A DNA stretch of 64,000 nucleotides from Thalassotalea agarivorans (GCF_030295955.1 NZ_AP027363.1:2170001-2234000); one strand, 5' to 3'; positions 53,428 through 64,000 are shown, counted from the stretch's first letter. Notes: a model not told the origin generated them from the letters alone. Translations and numbers: made by a program.

Positions 53428-54603
53428 TTAATCTTTTGAGGCTGTTCCTAGTGAAATTGGTTTCATCAACAGAGACAGCAGAAAAGCAACTAATACAAAG
53501 CCGGTGGCGATATCAAAACTGAGCGTCGCACCTTCACCTTGTTGCCAAACTAAACCTGTAAGATAAACACCTAAAGCACCACCAATACCAAAGACACCAG
53601 CGATGTATAACGCTTGCCCTCTGTTTTGCTGATCATGTTTGAAATGATGATTAATGAATTGCATAGCGCAAGCATGATAAAGGCCATACGAAAGACAGTG
53701 ACTAATTTGGCAAGCAACCAGTACCCATGCATGTTCAGCGAAATGCCCCGTAAAGTACCAACGCATTGCTGTAACAATCAAAATAAAGGTAAACAAATGA
53801 TGAATATGAAAGCCTTTAAATATCAAGCCGGCAATAATAAAAATAAAGATTTCAGCAATCGCACCTACCGCGATCAGCAAACCAATTTCGTAACCCGCAT
53901 AGCCAAGGTCTTTTAGAAACAACGCAAAGAAACCATTAAACGGGCCAAAGCTTGCTTGCAACAACAAACCAACAACGAAGAAGATCATAAAATTAGGTTG
54001 TAGAATTTGAGCCTTGATTGGCGAAGACTGCGCTTGTTGTCGCTGTGCTCGTTTCGGTTGTCGCAGCAACAAGGTAAACAGAAACAAACAAAAAGAGATA
54101 AATAAGGTTAAATGTAGGTAGCTTTCATCACCAAATAGATCGAGAATTTCGCCCGAGATAATGGCAAAAATAATGAAACCTAAACTACCCCAGCTTCTAA
54201 TGCGCGCGTAAATCTTGGCCTTCTTGCGAACGGAAGCAACAGTCATCGCTTCTAATTGCGGCATGACGGCATTCCAAAAGAAGCTGTACATGGTAAAGCA
54301 AACTGCAACAGCCCAATAACCTTGGCTAAAATAAAGCGGAATGCAAAACACAAGCGATAATAATGCGCCCAGTCGAATGATGGACGCCTGCTGACCTGTT
54401 TTGTCTGAAAGTACCGCCCAGATAGGTGGGCCGATGATTTTTGTTGCCATCACAAATGCCAGTAATTCACCGATTTCCACTGAGGTGAAACCTAGCGCAT
54501 TTAAATAAACAGCAAGAAAAGGAGCCATCAAACCAATGACGGCAAAATACCAAAAGTAATTACCCGCTAACGCGACATATAAGGACGGTTTTGCGGATCT
54601 CAT
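53428..54603 (-). CDS. MFS transporter (3-phenylpropionate permease/HcaT-like family)
   Basis: 391 residues, 12 membrane segments. The N-terminus LAGNYFWYFAVIGLMAPFLAVYLNALGF, PPIWAVLSDKTGQ and RIRSWGSLGFI fit the PPP/LacY-like MFS branch. The ATG overlaps the aroC stop by one base (TAATG), so it is the last gene of prmB-aroC-MFS. Substrate unknown; an aromatic compound is suggested only by family name and neighbour. Confidence 0.85.
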   Translation of the reverse strand: MRSAKPSLYVALAGNYFWYFAVIGLMAPFLAVYLNALGFTSVEIGELLAFVMATKIIGPPIWAVLSDKTGQQASIIRLGALLSLVFCIPLYFSQGYWAVAVCFTMYSFFWNAVMPQLEAMTVASVRKKAKIYARIRSWGSLGFIIFAIISGEILDLFGDESYLHLTLFISFCLFLFTLLLRQPKRAQRQQAQSSPIKAQILQPNFMIFFVVGLLLQASFGPFNGFFALFLKDLGYAGYEIGLLIAVGAIAEIFIFIIAGLIFKGFHIHHLFTFILIVTAMRWYFTGHFAEHAWVLVACQISHCLSYGLYHACAMQFINHHFKHDQQNRGQALYIAGVFGIGGALGVYLTGLVWQQGEGATLSFDIATGFVLVAFLLSLLMKPISLGTASKD

Positions 54604-55691
54604 TACTCAACAATAGGCGTGTTACATTCTACGCCAGTATTCTGTGCGCGATGTCGCATCAAATGATCCAACAAAGTTATAGCCATCATCGCTTCTGCAA
54701 TCGGTACAGCGCGAATACCTACACACGGATCGTGGCGACCCTTGGTAATAATATCGGTCGGATTACCATCGCTATCTATGGTCTTGCCGCTAATACCAAT
54801 TGAGGAAGTTGGTTTAAGCGCGAGATACGCGACAATAGGTTGACCAGAAGATATTCCGCCTAACACGCCACCGGCATGATTAGACAAAAATCCCTCAGGC
54901 GTAATTTCATCTCTATGCTCTGAGCCTTTTTGATTAACCACTGCAAATCCATCACCTATCTCGATACCTTTAACAGCATTAATACTCATCAAGCTATGTG
55001 CTAAATCCGCGTCTAAACGATCAAACACTGGCTCTCCTAATCCTACAGGAACGCCTTCTGCAACCACCATCACCTTGGCACCAATGGAGTCTTTTTGTTT
55101 GATGATACCGCGCAGGAACTCGTCTAACGCATCCAATTTAGTGGTATCAGGGAAGAAAAATGGATTGTGAGGCACTTGTTCCCAATCAAATTGTTCTGCT
55201 TCAATTGGGCCTATTTGCGTGACACAGCCTTTAAAAGACACACCAAAAGATTCTTTTAAATATTTTTTAGCAATGGCACCTGCAGCAACGCGCATTGCTG
55301 TTTCACGCGCTGAAGAGCGACCGCCGCCGCGATAATCACGAAAGCCGTATTTGTGGGTATAAGTATAATCAGCATGACCAGGTCTAAAGCTTTGAGCAAT
55401 GTTGCCATAGTCCTTAGAGCGTTGGTCTGTATTTTCTATCAGAAGACCAATAGGTGTCCCGGTAGTTTTACCTTCAAAGACACCAGAAACAATACGAACT
55501 TTATCTGCTTCCCGGCGTGCCGTGGTATAGCGAGACGTACCAGGCTTTCTGCGATCCAAGTCGTGCTGTAAATCTTCTTCCGTTAAGCTGATACCCGGAG
55601 GGCAACCATCTACAATGGCGCCCAAACCCGCACCATGACTTTCGCCAAACGTTGTAACCGTAAACAACTTTCCTATTGTATTTCCAGACAT
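54603..55691 (-). CDS. aroC: Chorismate synthase
   Basis: FMN-dependent last step of the shikimate pathway. 362 residues. Signature regions: [60 protein letters not shown] (part), and [18 protein letters not shown]. Its start overlaps the prmB stop by one base. Confidence 0.97.
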   Translation of the reverse strand: MSGNTIGKLFTVTTFGESHGAGLGAIVDGCPPGISLTEEDLQHDLDRRKPGTSRYTTARREADKVRIVSGVFEGKTTGTPIGLLIENTDQRSKDYGNIAQSFRPGHADYTYTHKYGFRDYRGGGRSSARETAMRVAAGAIAKKYLKESFGVSFKGCVTQIGPIEAEQFDWEQVPHNPFFFPDTTKLDALDEFLRGIIKQKDSIGAKVMVVAEGVPVGLGEPVFDRLDADLAHSLMSINAVKGIEIGDGFAVVNQKGSEHRDEITPEGFLSNHAGGVLGGISSGQPIVAYLALKPTSSIGISGKTIDSDGNPTDIITKGRHDPCVGIRAVPIAEAMMAITLLDHLMRHRAQNTGVECNTPIVE

Positions 55692-56635
55692 TATGCTTCT
55701 TTTACTATTCGTTGATTAAAAATATCTTGATACTTATCAAGCTCTGCTTTTGTCAGCTTAAATACGCCGTGACCGCCATGTTCAAACGTCAACCAAGTAA
55801 ATGTTACTTCGGGGTAAGCGGACTCTACATGGATTTGAGAATTACCCACTTCACATATAAGTACCCCATCGTCGTTAAGGTGCTCAGCAGCCTGCGCTAA
55901 AATTTTGCGTGTTATATCTAAGCCATCGCTGCCGCTGCCTAAACCTATTTCAGGTTCGTGAAGATATTCATCAGGCAAGCTTTCTACGTCTTCCTGATCG
56001 ACATACGGCGGATTAGTCACAATTAAATCATATTTAAAACCGTCTAGGTTAGAAAAAACATCAGATTGAATTGGAATAACTTGTGCCTCTAGACCATGCC
56101 CCTCGATATTGATTTGCGCAACATCAAGAGCGTCTATAGATATATCAACAGCATCAACCTCTGCTAGAGGAAACGCATAAGCACATGCAATGGCAATACA
56201 GCCGCTACCTGTACATAAATCTAAAATACGATGTGGCGCTCTATCTTGATTAAATTCAGGTGAAAATTTGTTGTGTATTAACTCTGCGATTGGAGAGCGC
56301 GGCACAAGTACGCGTTCATCGACATAAAAGCTTAAACCAGCAAATTGTGCTTGATTAATCAGGTAAGCTGCTGGCTTGTGCGACGTTACACGCTGTTCAA
56401 ATAATGCCAAAACACTTGCCTTCTCTTCTTCAAGCAATGTCGCCATTTTCGCACGCTCAAACAAATCGCGCTCAAGATGCAATGCAAACATAGTTAAACT
56501 TACCGCTTCATCCCACGCGTTATCCGTGCCGTGACCAAAAAATAAGTCAGCTTGATTGAACTGAGACGCACCATAGCGCACCATATCAAGGATTGTAAGT
56601 AATTGAGATTGAATATTCGATGATGACACAGCCAA
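55691..56635 (-). CDS. prmB: Ribosomal protein L3 glutamine methyltransferase
   Basis: SAM-dependent N5-glutamine methyltransferase for ribosomal protein L3. 314 residues. SAM motif [20 protein letters not shown] and the family signature [14 protein letters not shown] are present, with the PrmB-type N-terminal helical domain. The prmB-aroC order and the divergent smrB match E. coli. Confidence 0.95.
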   Translation of the reverse strand: MAVSSSNIQSQLLTILDMVRYGASQFNQADLFFGHGTDNAWDEAVSLTMFALHLERDLFERAKMATLLEEEKASVLALFEQRVTSHKPAAYLINQAQFAGLSFYVDERVLVPRSPIAELIHNKFSPEFNQDRAPHRILDLCTGSGCIAIACAYAFPLAEVDAVDISIDALDVAQINIEGHGLEAQVIPIQSDVFSNLDGFKYDLIVTNPPYVDQEDVESLPDEYLHEPEIGLGSGSDGLDITRKILAQAAEHLNDDGVLICEVGNSQIHVESAYPEVTFTWLTFEHGGHGVFKLTKAELDKYQDIFNQRIVKEA

Positions 56636-56694
56636 ATTATTCCTATGCTTAGTATTTTTCTTGTCTTCTATTGTAAATCATTTAGACTGCTCAC

Positions 56695-57237
56695 ATGAAA
56701 TTTAAAGATTTGCTGAGTGAGCAAGAAAAACAACTGTTTAAAGACGCTACTAGCGGCACAAAGCCGTTAGTGCAAGACAAGATACACCCTGTGAAATCTT
56801 CTCGCAAGCACCCATTAGCCACTAAAAACCATACTAAAAAGAAACAAATTGCCAGCTTTCACTTTTCTGACGAATACGAACCAGCTTTAAACGACTCCGG
56901 TCCCACAAAATATGTGCGTGACGACGTTGATAGTTTTGAGGCAAAAAATTTACGCCGTGGCATATATCACCCAGATTTGATTCTGGATTTACATGGTCTT
57001 GATCAGCAAACATCAAAAGCAGAGATTGCGGCCTTATTGCATGCATGCCAAAAAGAGCATGCTAAATGTGTGTGTATCGTGCACGGTTTAGGCAGCAGAA
57101 TCTTAAAAAACAAAGTACCGCATTGGTTAGTTCAGCATCCCGATGTGATGGCATTCCACCAAGCCCCCCTAGAGTACGGTGGTGATGGTGCTTTGCTTGT
57201 ATTAGTTGATATCCACGATAAAGATGGCAAGCTTTAG
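56695..57237 (+). CDS. smrB: Ribosome rescue endonuclease SmrB
   Basis: Smr-domain nuclease that cuts mRNA at collided ribosomes. 180 residues. Smr motifs ILDLHGLDQQTSKAEI, VCIVHGLGSRILKNKVPHWL and EYGGDGALLVLV are visible after a basic N-terminal extension. Divergent from prmB; its stop overlaps the convergent sixA stop by 4 bp. Confidence 0.94.
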   Translation: MKFKDLLSEQEKQLFKDATSGTKPLVQDKIHPVKSSRKHPLATKNHTKKKQIASFHFSDEYEPALNDSGPTKYVRDDVDSFEAKNLRRGIYHPDLILDLHGLDQQTSKAEIAALLHACQKEHAKCVCIVHGLGSRILKNKVPHWLVQHPDVMAFHQAPLEYGGDGALLVLVDIHDKDGKL

Positions 57238-57716
57238 CACAAGTCGTTTGGTGCGATTAGCTCCAGTAACTGTCCCTTCATTTTCTTCATGTCATAGTCA
57301 ATCACCGCAATCGCTGCAGTTTGGAATATAGGGGTATTGTTTCCATCGGTAAGTTCTGCGGTTAAATAGCTCACGATTGGCATGTGTGAAAACAAAGCAA
57401 TACTTTGCCATTTTTCAATCGCCAGTAAACCATCTAGATAATCATGCACATTGCTTGCATTGCCAGAAGGGGTAATGAGTGAAGAGGTTTCTCGCGAAGG
57501 AACACCTTGTTGCTGGTTCAGCACTATATCAGCGGTTTGCTGCGCTCTGATGTATGGACTTGCGATAACGAAATCTAATGCAGGCTGATGCTTTGCCAAC
57601 CAACTACCCATAACTTTTGCTTCAAGCTTACCTTGCTCTGTTAACACTCTTTGCGCATCGGGTTTGTCGATAGATTCGGCTTCTGCTTGCCCATGGCGCA
57701 TAATAAACAGGCGCAT
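57234..57716 (-). CDS. sixA: Phosphohistidine phosphatase SixA
   Basis: Histidine-phosphatase superfamily enzyme that dephosphorylates histidine-phosphorylated proteins. 160 residues. Active site MRLFIMRHGQAE; second His in ALFSHMPIVSYL. The sixA-smrB-prmB-aroC neighbourhood is conserved in gammaproteobacteria. Confidence 0.94.
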   Translation of the reverse strand: MRLFIMRHGQAEAESIDKPDAQRVLTEQGKLEAKVMGSWLAKHQPALDFVIASPYIRAQQTADIVLNQQQGVPSRETSSLITPSGNASNVHDYLDGLLAIEKWQSIALFSHMPIVSYLTAELTDGNNTPIFQTAAIAVIDYDMKKMKGQLLELIAPNDLC

Positions 57717-58165
57717 GTATTAATACCGTGTAAATGTTCGCTACAAATATTGTAACCCCGTTATCGATTAATTGTTAAGTGTTGTTTTGTTTTTCCCACA
57801 TTTAGCTGACAAATGCTGTTAAAATCTGGCTTACTACGAACAAAGTAGTAGATATATTTTTGAATAAGATGTTAGACTTTTCAATAACCTATTCAGCAAA
57901 CAAATAGTTTTATCGCTGCACAAGAGCATTATCGCCTTTAAATACAACATTATTGCACAATTGACGTACCATTAATCAGCCATGCTAGGTCGTTTGTTTC
58001 GCATACGTTAATAAGTTGTAGTAATTATGATTAAATCAGTGCTAAGCTAAAGTTAACGCAATGATAAACCACACTTTTAACTGTCAAAGCTTACATTGTT
58101 GCTGTTTGTGATCTTCGGAACCAGTACTCGGTTTATCTACATAACGCGAACGTTAGGAGCAACAA
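57717..58165. other. Intergenic region between sixA and pitrilysin gene
   Basis: About 450 bp between divergent genes. A small TACTAC/GTAGTA hairpin at 57832-57850 is visible. I see no confident promoter pair or small gene; 5' leader RNA or a small RNA cannot be excluded. Confidence 0.5.
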
Positions 58166-60931
58166 TTGAAGCAAAGTATCAATGATCCCAAATCTTATCG
58201 TGCCATTTCATTGGCCAATGGTTTGCGTGTTGTCGTTTGCCACAATCCTACATCCAAAATGTCAGCGGCAGCGCTTGCCGTTAATGTTGGACACTTTTCA
58301 GACCCCGAAGACAAACAAGGTCTTGCGCATTTTGTAGAGCACATGTTGTTTTTGGGCACCACTAAATACCCAGACGGCAGTGAATACCAAAAGTATATTG
58401 CTAGTCATGGCGGCAGCAACAATGCTTGGACAGCAACAGAACATACCTGCTTCTTTTTTGAAATCAACGCTGATGTTTTGGCGCCCGCATTAGATCGCTT
58501 TGCTCAGTTCTTTATTTCACCCGTATTAGCGCAAGAGTTTGTAGAAAAAGAACGAAAGAATGTAGATGCTGAATTTAAACTGAAACTGAAAGACGATATA
58601 CGTCGCGTATACGACGTACATAAAGAAACCATTAATCAGAGCCATCCTTTTGCTAAGTTTTCTGTGGGTAACATAGACACACTTGCGGATAAACCAAATG
58701 ACCCAATTAGAGACCATGTCGTTGCGTTTGTTGATGAACACTATTGTGCTCCTTTTATGACGCTCGCTATCGAGGGCCCTCAATCGCTTGATGAGTTAGC
58801 CCAATATGCTGATGAATACTTTAGTGATATTAAAACAACAACAAAGTCTAAAGAGCCGCTTAGTGAGCCGCTTTATCTTGATGAAAACAAAGGCATCAAA
58901 ATAGATATACAGCCGGTGCGCGATGACACACAATTAGTGTTAAGTTTTCCCATGGAAAACACACTACCCTTTTATGAATCTAAACCAGATGCGCTGCTCG
59001 CCTATTTACTTGGATACGAAGGTGAAGGCAGCGTATTATCATACCTTAGAGAAAAACAATGGGCATTGTCACTTAGCGCTGGCGCCGGTGTTTCAGGCGA
59101 AAACTTCAAAGATTTTAATATTAATATTTCACTGACTGATAAGGGTGAAGAAAACATAAGAGCCATTGTCGGTGCGGTATTTAGCTATATCAATCTTCTT
59201 CATAAAACGCCTATCGAGGCGCATCATTTTGCAGACAAACAAGCCATTGCTAACATCAGTTTCAATTATAAAGAGCGCCTCAAGCCACTAGCATCCGTTA
59301 GCCAAATTGTGATGAATATGCACTATTACCCAGAGCAAGATTATCTCTATGGTGATTATGCTATGGAGTACTTCGACAAGGATGCCTACAATCATTTGCT
59401 CGGTTATTTGTCCGCAGATAACGTGCGCATTGCGCATATATCTAAATCGGTCGTCGCCGATCAACAAAGTAAATGGTATGAAGTACCTTTTAAGGTGACC
59501 AAGATTGAACAACAAGACCTTAAACTTTTATCAGAAATAGCGCCGTTAGATCGTTTTCACCTGCCGAGTAAAAACCCTTATACCATAGTGTCGCCGGAAC
59601 TCGTTGAAAACACGCATCCAGATAAAGTGCTTTTACCTAAAATCAGTCAACAAAGTGATGGTCTAACTGTTTGGTTTAAACAAGATCAAACCTTTAAAAC
59701 GCCAAAAGGCTTTATATATATTGGCATTGATTCTCCCTTGTGCGTTGAGTCGCCGAAGAACATCGCATTAACACGCCTTTTTGTGGATCTATTTCTGTAT
59801 TCTGTAGCTGAAGAGTTTTACGATGCCGAACTTGCCGGCATGAGTTATGGTGTATTTTCTCATCAAGCTGGCATTTCTTTGCAGGTTTCAGGCTTTAGTG
59901 AGAAACAACATATACTACTAGAAAAACTGCTGATACGTTTAAAACAACCGCAGTTTCAAGCGGAAAGTTTTGAGTTAATAAAACATCAAATGCTGATCAC
60001 ATGGGCGAACGCGCGTCGAAGTAAATCAATGTCGCAACTTTTTTCATTATTAAGTAGCTACTTACAACCTGCTAACCCTCATGCCGACGAGCTCTACGAA
60101 GCGCTATTAGAAACCCCTTTTGAAGCATTTGTCGCATTTTCAGCTAAGTTACTAGACGCAATTTCTGTACAGGCGCTTATTCATGGCAATTGGCAACAAC
60201 AAGATGCCAACAAAATTAGTGACATCATCAAACATCAACTCGGTGATGCCATGGCAGATGATAATGAAGTAGATCCGAAACATGTGCTGCTTGCCGGTAA
60301 AGGTCAAATCAACATTCCGTTGCTGTTACCTGAACATGATAATGGCACTATTGTGTACTATCCAATGGCCGATAAAAGTCCTTTATACACGGCGTTGTGT
60401 ATGTTGGTTAGTCAGCTTTTGGCCCCCTTGTTTTTTGAAGAAATGCGCACGGAAAAACAATTAGGCTATCTTGTGGGTGTTGGTTTTGTACCCATCCATC
60501 AATATCCTGGCATTGCCTTTTATATTCAATCTCCACATACAAATGCAGAATCTCTCCTTGCTGAAATGAACACGTTCATTTTCAACGCGAAAAGTATCCT
60601 TGCTCAATTATCTGAACAGGAATGGCAAAACTTAAAGAATGGACTTGCGGGGCAATTGTTAGAAAAAGCCACCAGTATGCGCATTCAAAGTCAGCGCTTT
60701 TGGGCAGCCATTTGTAATAAAGACCTACAATTTAATCAAAAAGCGCTATTAATAGACGCTCTGCAACACATTAGCATAGAGCAAACCGCGTCTTTCATTG
60801 ATCAACACTTGATAGCCGATCACCAACCCGATCGCTTAGCATTACTTTCCTACAAAATTGCAGAAGAAATGAACGAAATGCCAAAATCTGGCCGTATCGT
60901 AAAAACGGCAGAAGAGCTCAAAGCGCTCTAA
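58166..60931 (+). CDS. Insulinase-family (M16) zinc protease, pitrilysin-like
   Basis: 921 residues. The inverted zinc motif HFVEH (His55, Glu58, His59) in the N-terminal domain and the distal Glu in EKERKNVDAEF identify an active M16A protease; the remaining three pitrilysin domains follow (RTEKQLGYLVGVGF near the C-terminus). The start is TTG at 58166 behind TTAGGAGC; an in-frame TAG at 58154 excludes an earlier start and the next ATG would remove part of the domain. No signal peptide, so cytoplasmic, unlike periplasmic E. coli pitrilysin. Confidence 0.92.
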   Translation: MKQSINDPKSYRAISLANGLRVVVCHNPTSKMSAAALAVNVGHFSDPEDKQGLAHFVEHMLFLGTTKYPDGSEYQKYIASHGGSNNAWTATEHTCFFFEINADVLAPALDRFAQFFISPVLAQEFVEKERKNVDAEFKLKLKDDIRRVYDVHKETINQSHPFAKFSVGNIDTLADKPNDPIRDHVVAFVDEHYCAPFMTLAIEGPQSLDELAQYADEYFSDIKTTTKSKEPLSEPLYLDENKGIKIDIQPVRDDTQLVLSFPMENTLPFYESKPDALLAYLLGYEGEGSVLSYLREKQWALSLSAGAGVSGENFKDFNINISLTDKGEENIRAIVGAVFSYINLLHKTPIEAHHFADKQAIANISFNYKERLKPLASVSQIVMNMHYYPEQDYLYGDYAMEYFDKDAYNHLLGYLSADNVRIAHISKSVVADQQSKWYEVPFKVTKIEQQDLKLLSEIAPLDRFHLPSKNPYTIVSPELVENTHPDKVLLPKISQQSDGLTVWFKQDQTFKTPKGFIYIGIDSPLCVESPKNIALTRLFVDLFLYSVAEEFYDAELAGMSYGVFSHQAGISLQVSGFSEKQHILLEKLLIRLKQPQFQAESFELIKHQMLITWANARRSKSMSQLFSLLSSYLQPANPHADELYEALLETPFEAFVAFSAKLLDAISVQALIHGNWQQQDANKISDIIKHQLGDAMADDNEVDPKHVLLAGKGQINIPLLLPEHDNGTIVYYPMADKSPLYTALCMLVSQLLAPLFFEEMRTEKQLGYLVGVGFVPIHQYPGIAFYIQSPHTNAESLLAEMNTFIFNAKSILAQLSEQEWQNLKNGLAGQLLEKATSMRIQSQRFWAAICNKDLQFNQKALLIDALQHISIEQTASFIDQHLIADHQPDRLALLSYKIAEEMNEMPKSGRIVKTAEELKAL

Positions 60932-61086
60932 TAAAATTAATCTATTAAAAGTGTCGTAATTTTGACTCTATTTAGTTGACTTGTCATGCCGCATGCATTG
61001 TAATGACAGGATAATTAAAAAAGAGTCTGGTCTTTACACCTTAGCTCTTTGAAAATAAAACACTTTCCTTTTAGGGTTGTTGTATT

Positions 61087-64000
61087 TTGCTGTTTGAATG
61101 GAAAAAATTTGTGCGTATTTTCGTGTCTACCCCTAGTGTAGTCGCGTTAATTTTTGCGTCCTGTTTTTCTTATGCATCACAACAATCTGCCGCTATCGAA
61201 CTCGACTTTAAAAACTACACCATTCAAAAAGATGGATCAGGACTGTCGAACAACAGTACCTTTGATGTGGTACAAGACAAACATGGCTTTGTTTGGATAG
61301 CAACTGAAGACGGGCTTAATAGGTTTGACGGCGAACAGTATGTGTTTTACCGCCACAACCCCAACAACCCAAAATCAATTCCAGACAATTTCATCAGGCG
61401 CTTATATATAGATAGTGCTAACACGCTCTGGATTGGTACTGAGAAAGGCTTGGTACGTTACAATAAACAAACTGATGACTTTTCCACCTATACCCAACAA
61501 AACAGCAAATTACGAGATAACATAGTTTGGGAAATATTCGAATCAGAAAGTAACCAACTCTTAGTCGCCACTCGCTCAGGCTTAAATACTTTTGACACAC
61601 AAACTCGCCAAGCTACCGCTATCAATCTATCCCGAGAAAATCAGTCTCTCACTGAAATAAAAAGTATCTTCCAAGATACTAAAGACCGTTTTTGGATTGG
61701 TACTTATGAAAACGGATTGTTTTTAGCTGACAAACAGCTCACTTATGCCGTGTCATTGGCTAAGCCCAACAGATGGGATATTAACGTTGCTGCTAGTTCG
61801 GTGTTTGAAATCAAAAGTATCGACGACAATATCTGGGTCGCAACAGATAAGGGACTGTACGTTTTTGACGATAATTACAGACCAACATCAAATTCCATAA
61901 CCCAACAAATGAATGGTTTGGAGATAAGAGCCTTAAACGCAATTTCAGAAAGATTTGTGTTGATAGGTTCTGTCAATGGCTTATACCTTTATGATTCAAT
62001 TACTCAACGACTTGATTTGCAAAGAGAAGCAATTGAAAATCAGTTTATAACTAAGATTGTTAAAGGACAGTTTGACAAGTATTGGATTACAAGTTGGGGG
62101 GGCGGATTATTCTTGTTTAATAATTTTAGTTCCACACAACTACAACCTCCTTTTACCTTTGTTAAATCTAGTAATTCTGTAACTGGCGTGGCTGTAGTAA
62201 AAGATAAGCTGTTTTGGATAACTCCCGATGGGAACCAGTTATACTCAAACGTGAATAAGCCAATCAATCTAGATTCATACCCTTTTGAGTTGTTAACTCA
62301 TAACAACGAGCTCTATGTCGTAACCTGGAATAACGCTTTATACAAAGTAGACCTAAAGAATAATCGAGCATTCGAAGTACTAGAGTTTATTCCAAACTTT
62401 GAGGCTGAGGTTCTTGGCAGAGCTTTTATCAATGAGAATAAACTTTGGTATGTTGGTGAAGATGGTAGCTTAAACATAATTGATCTAGTCAACCAATCAC
62501 ACAATTCCTTTAATTTAAAAAACAAAGACATCTCACAAATCGTTTTAAACTCAAATGAAAAAAACAAAATTCTAGTCGCATCTAACGATGGGCATATCTT
62601 TCAATTTGATTTCATTTCTGAAACTTTTTCCGTGTTAGTGTCTGCAAAAGAGCTCAAATTTAACTTATCAAGACAGGTTTCTATGCTATTCAGTAATGGT
62701 AACCTCTGGCTAGCAAATGATGGGCAAGGTGTATTAAGTTATGACATTGAAAATAAAAGGAAATTGCTGTTTGACGAGAACAAAGGATTAGCCAACAACG
62801 TTGTAACTAACTTGGCTAAAGATGACTACGACAATATTTGGGTCGCGACAAGTAAAGGTTTAAGCGTAATTAACAGCAACACTAACAAGCTTCAACATTA
62901 CTCATTTGACTTTCTAGATACAAACACAACGTTTAGTGAACATGCAAGTGCCAAATTTGCTAATGGCAATCTAGTCTTTGGCGAATTTTCTGGTGTGCAT
63001 ATCATAAACCCTAAAGTATCACTCGCTATAGAGAACAAAGTTTCTAAACCAATTTTGTCCAACCTATCAATTGCGAACAAACCGCTTCCAATAATTAGTA
63101 ACCAAACTGATGAACAATACCCGTTAGACAAAGCTCTTTTGTTTAAAAATGAACTCGTTTTAAAACACAAAGAATCTCCTTTTACGTTCTCCTTTATCAG
63201 TCCAAACAGTAAAATTCAGGGGCAAGTAGCTTACAGATACTTCCTAGAAGGATTCGACGAGAACTGGATAACAGCAGCCCCTAAACAGCGGTCTGCAACA
63301 TATACAGGGATACCTCATGGAAGCTATCGCTTTAAGCTAGAAGCATACGACACGAGAAACTCAAACCTCAAACAGACAACACAGCTAGATATTACAATCT
63401 TGCCACCCTGGTTTTTAACAACTGTAGCTAAGCCAGTATATACCCTACTAGCCATTCTTTTCATGTGCTATGTGGTTTACCAAGTCTACAAAAAACGTGA
63501 ATACACTCTGAAAATTAAACAAAGTGAGGAACGCCTTAAACTATCGCTTTGGGGTAGTGGTGATGAAATGTGGGATTGGAACTTAAAGAGTGGCCGTATT
63601 TATCGTTCTAATATTTGGGGTGTGCTCGACTTTCCGCAAGATGGTCGCCGAAGTGCTGGTCCAGAAGATACCAATATTCATCCACATGATATTCCGCGTG
63701 TAAGACAAGCGTTGAATGAACATTTTGCACAAATAACCGATCATTTTGAATCGACTTATCGCGTTAAAAGTACACGCGGCGATTGGGTGTGGGTACTAGA
63801 CCGCGGTAAAGTCGTTGAGCGTGACCACAAGCAACAGCCTATTCGTATGACAGGTACATTGAAAGACATCAGTGTCCTTAAAAATACAGAAGAAAGTTTA
63901 AAACTGTTTGAAAAATGCGTCGAAAACATCTCAGATGCAGTGGTTATTTACGACCAACATTTCAATATCATTGAAGTTAACGAAGCCTATGAATTAATTA
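61087..64000 (+). CDS. Propeller sensor protein with Y_Y_Y and PAS domains, 3' end missing
   Basis: Frame open from an in-frame stop at 61072 to the right window edge (about 971 codons). I chose the TTG at 61087 because it gives a signal peptide (VRIFVSTPSVVALIFASCFSYA); GTG at 61111 is an alternative. The periplasmic part has many Reg_prop blades (GFVWIATEDGLNRFDG, TLWIGTEKGLVRYN, NIWVATDKGLYVFD, NIWVATSKGLSVIN), then a Y_Y_Y domain (YRYFLEGFDENW), a membrane segment (VYTLLAILFMCYVVYQV) and two PAS domains (EMWDWNLKSGRIYRSN; SDAVVIYDQHFNIIEVNEA). The output domain lies outside; GGDEF/EAL or histidine kinase are both possible. Such sensors often detect polysaccharide fragments. Confidence 0.85.
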   Translation, partial: MLFEWKKFVRIFVSTPSVVALIFASCFSYASQQSAAIELDFKNYTIQKDGSGLSNNSTFDVVQDKHGFVWIATEDGLNRFDGEQYVFYRHNPNNPKSIPDNFIRRLYIDSANTLWIGTEKGLVRYNKQTDDFSTYTQQNSKLRDNIVWEIFESESNQLLVATRSGLNTFDTQTRQATAINLSRENQSLTEIKSIFQDTKDRFWIGTYENGLFLADKQLTYAVSLAKPNRWDINVAASSVFEIKSIDDNIWVATDKGLYVFDDNYRPTSNSITQQMNGLEIRALNAISERFVLIGSVNGLYLYDSITQRLDLQREAIENQFITKIVKGQFDKYWITSWGGGLFLFNNFSSTQLQPPFTFVKSSNSVTGVAVVKDKLFWITPDGNQLYSNVNKPINLDSYPFELLTHNNELYVVTWNNALYKVDLKNNRAFEVLEFIPNFEAEVLGRAFINENKLWYVGEDGSLNIIDLVNQSHNSFNLKNKDISQIVLNSNEKNKILVASNDGHIFQFDFISETFSVLVSAKELKFNLSRQVSMLFSNGNLWLANDGQGVLSYDIENKRKLLFDENKGLANNVVTNLAKDDYDNIWVATSKGLSVINSNTNKLQHYSFDFLDTNTTFSEHASAKFANGNLVFGEFSGVHIINPKVSLAIENKVSKPILSNLSIANKPLPIISNQTDEQYPLDKALLFKNELVLKHKESPFTFSFISPNSKIQGQVAYRYFLEGFDENWITAAPKQRSATYTGIPHGSYRFKLEAYDTRNSNLKQTTQLDITILPPWFLTTVAKPVYTLLAILFMCYVVYQVYKKREYTLKIKQSEERLKLSLWGSGDEMWDWNLKSGRIYRSNIWGVLDFPQDGRRSAGPEDTNIHPHDIPRVRQALNEHFAQITDHFESTYRVKSTRGDWVWVLDRGKVVERDHKQQPIRMTGTLKDISVLKNTEESLKLFEKCVENISDAVVIYDQHFNIIEVNEAYELI

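Overview
The window looks like chromosomal DNA from a marine gammaproteobacterium of the order Alteromonadales (Colwelliaceae or Alteromonadaceae-like). Reasons: moderately AT-rich DNA, gammaproteobacterial gene orders (fadR/nhaB/dsbB, alaA/yfbR, sixA/smrB/prmB/aroC, gltX beside tRNA-Val), several proteases with secretion signals, and a polysaccharide locus built around a TonB-dependent receptor. The species cannot be fixed from sequence alone.

Layout. 1-9.9 kb: the 3' part of a pullulanase-type GH13 gene, two related reprolysin-like zinc metallopeptidases with GlyGly-CTERM tails, and a sugar-porter MFS gene behind a LacI-type operator. 9.9-18.3 kb: M1 aminopeptidase, RNase T, peroxiredoxin, monothiol glutaredoxin, Fe-superoxide dismutase, fadR, nhaB and dsbB. 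18.3-33.0 kb: a self-contained xylan/xylose locus. 33.1-38.2 kb: a three-gene envelope operon of unknown function, a DUF1801 protein, a DEAD-box helicase and gltX. 38.4-39.4 kb: three identical tRNA-Val genes followed by an unusual tandem array that carries 3' halves of the same tRNA. 39.4-43.4 kb: HlyD/DUF3302 pair, an unknown gene, and three tandem MSHA-like type IV pilins with an S4 RNA-binding gene between the first two. 43.5-61 kb: proS, alaA, yfbR, a DUF4136 lipoprotein, ilvIH with a leader-peptide attenuator, M9 collagenase-like lipoprotein, MFS/aroC/prmB, smrB, sixA and a pitrilysin-type protease. 61.1 kb to the end: the 5' part of a propeller sensor protein that runs off the window.

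How the xylose genes fit together. Four near-palindromic 14-bp boxes (consensus TGTTARCGYTAACA) sit in the two divergent promoter regions, upstream of every transcription unit except the regulator itself. They are the likely sites of the LacI-family repressor encoded in the middle of the locus. The inferred route is: outer-membrane import by the TonB receptor; cleavage by a GH26-type lipoprotein (possibly a beta-1,3-xylanase) and a GH43 beta-xylosidase; inner-membrane import by a sugar/H+ symporter; then xylose isomerase, xylulokinase and transaldolase. A PhyH-type dioxygenase and a Gfo/Idh/MocA oxidoreductase are wired into the same operons without an obvious place in that route.

The most unusual items are the tRNA-Val-derived tandem array, the PhyH enzyme in the xylan operon, the unrecognised three-gene envelope operon, the palindrome that terminates and encodes the ends of two convergent genes, and the S4 gene coupled to pilin genes.
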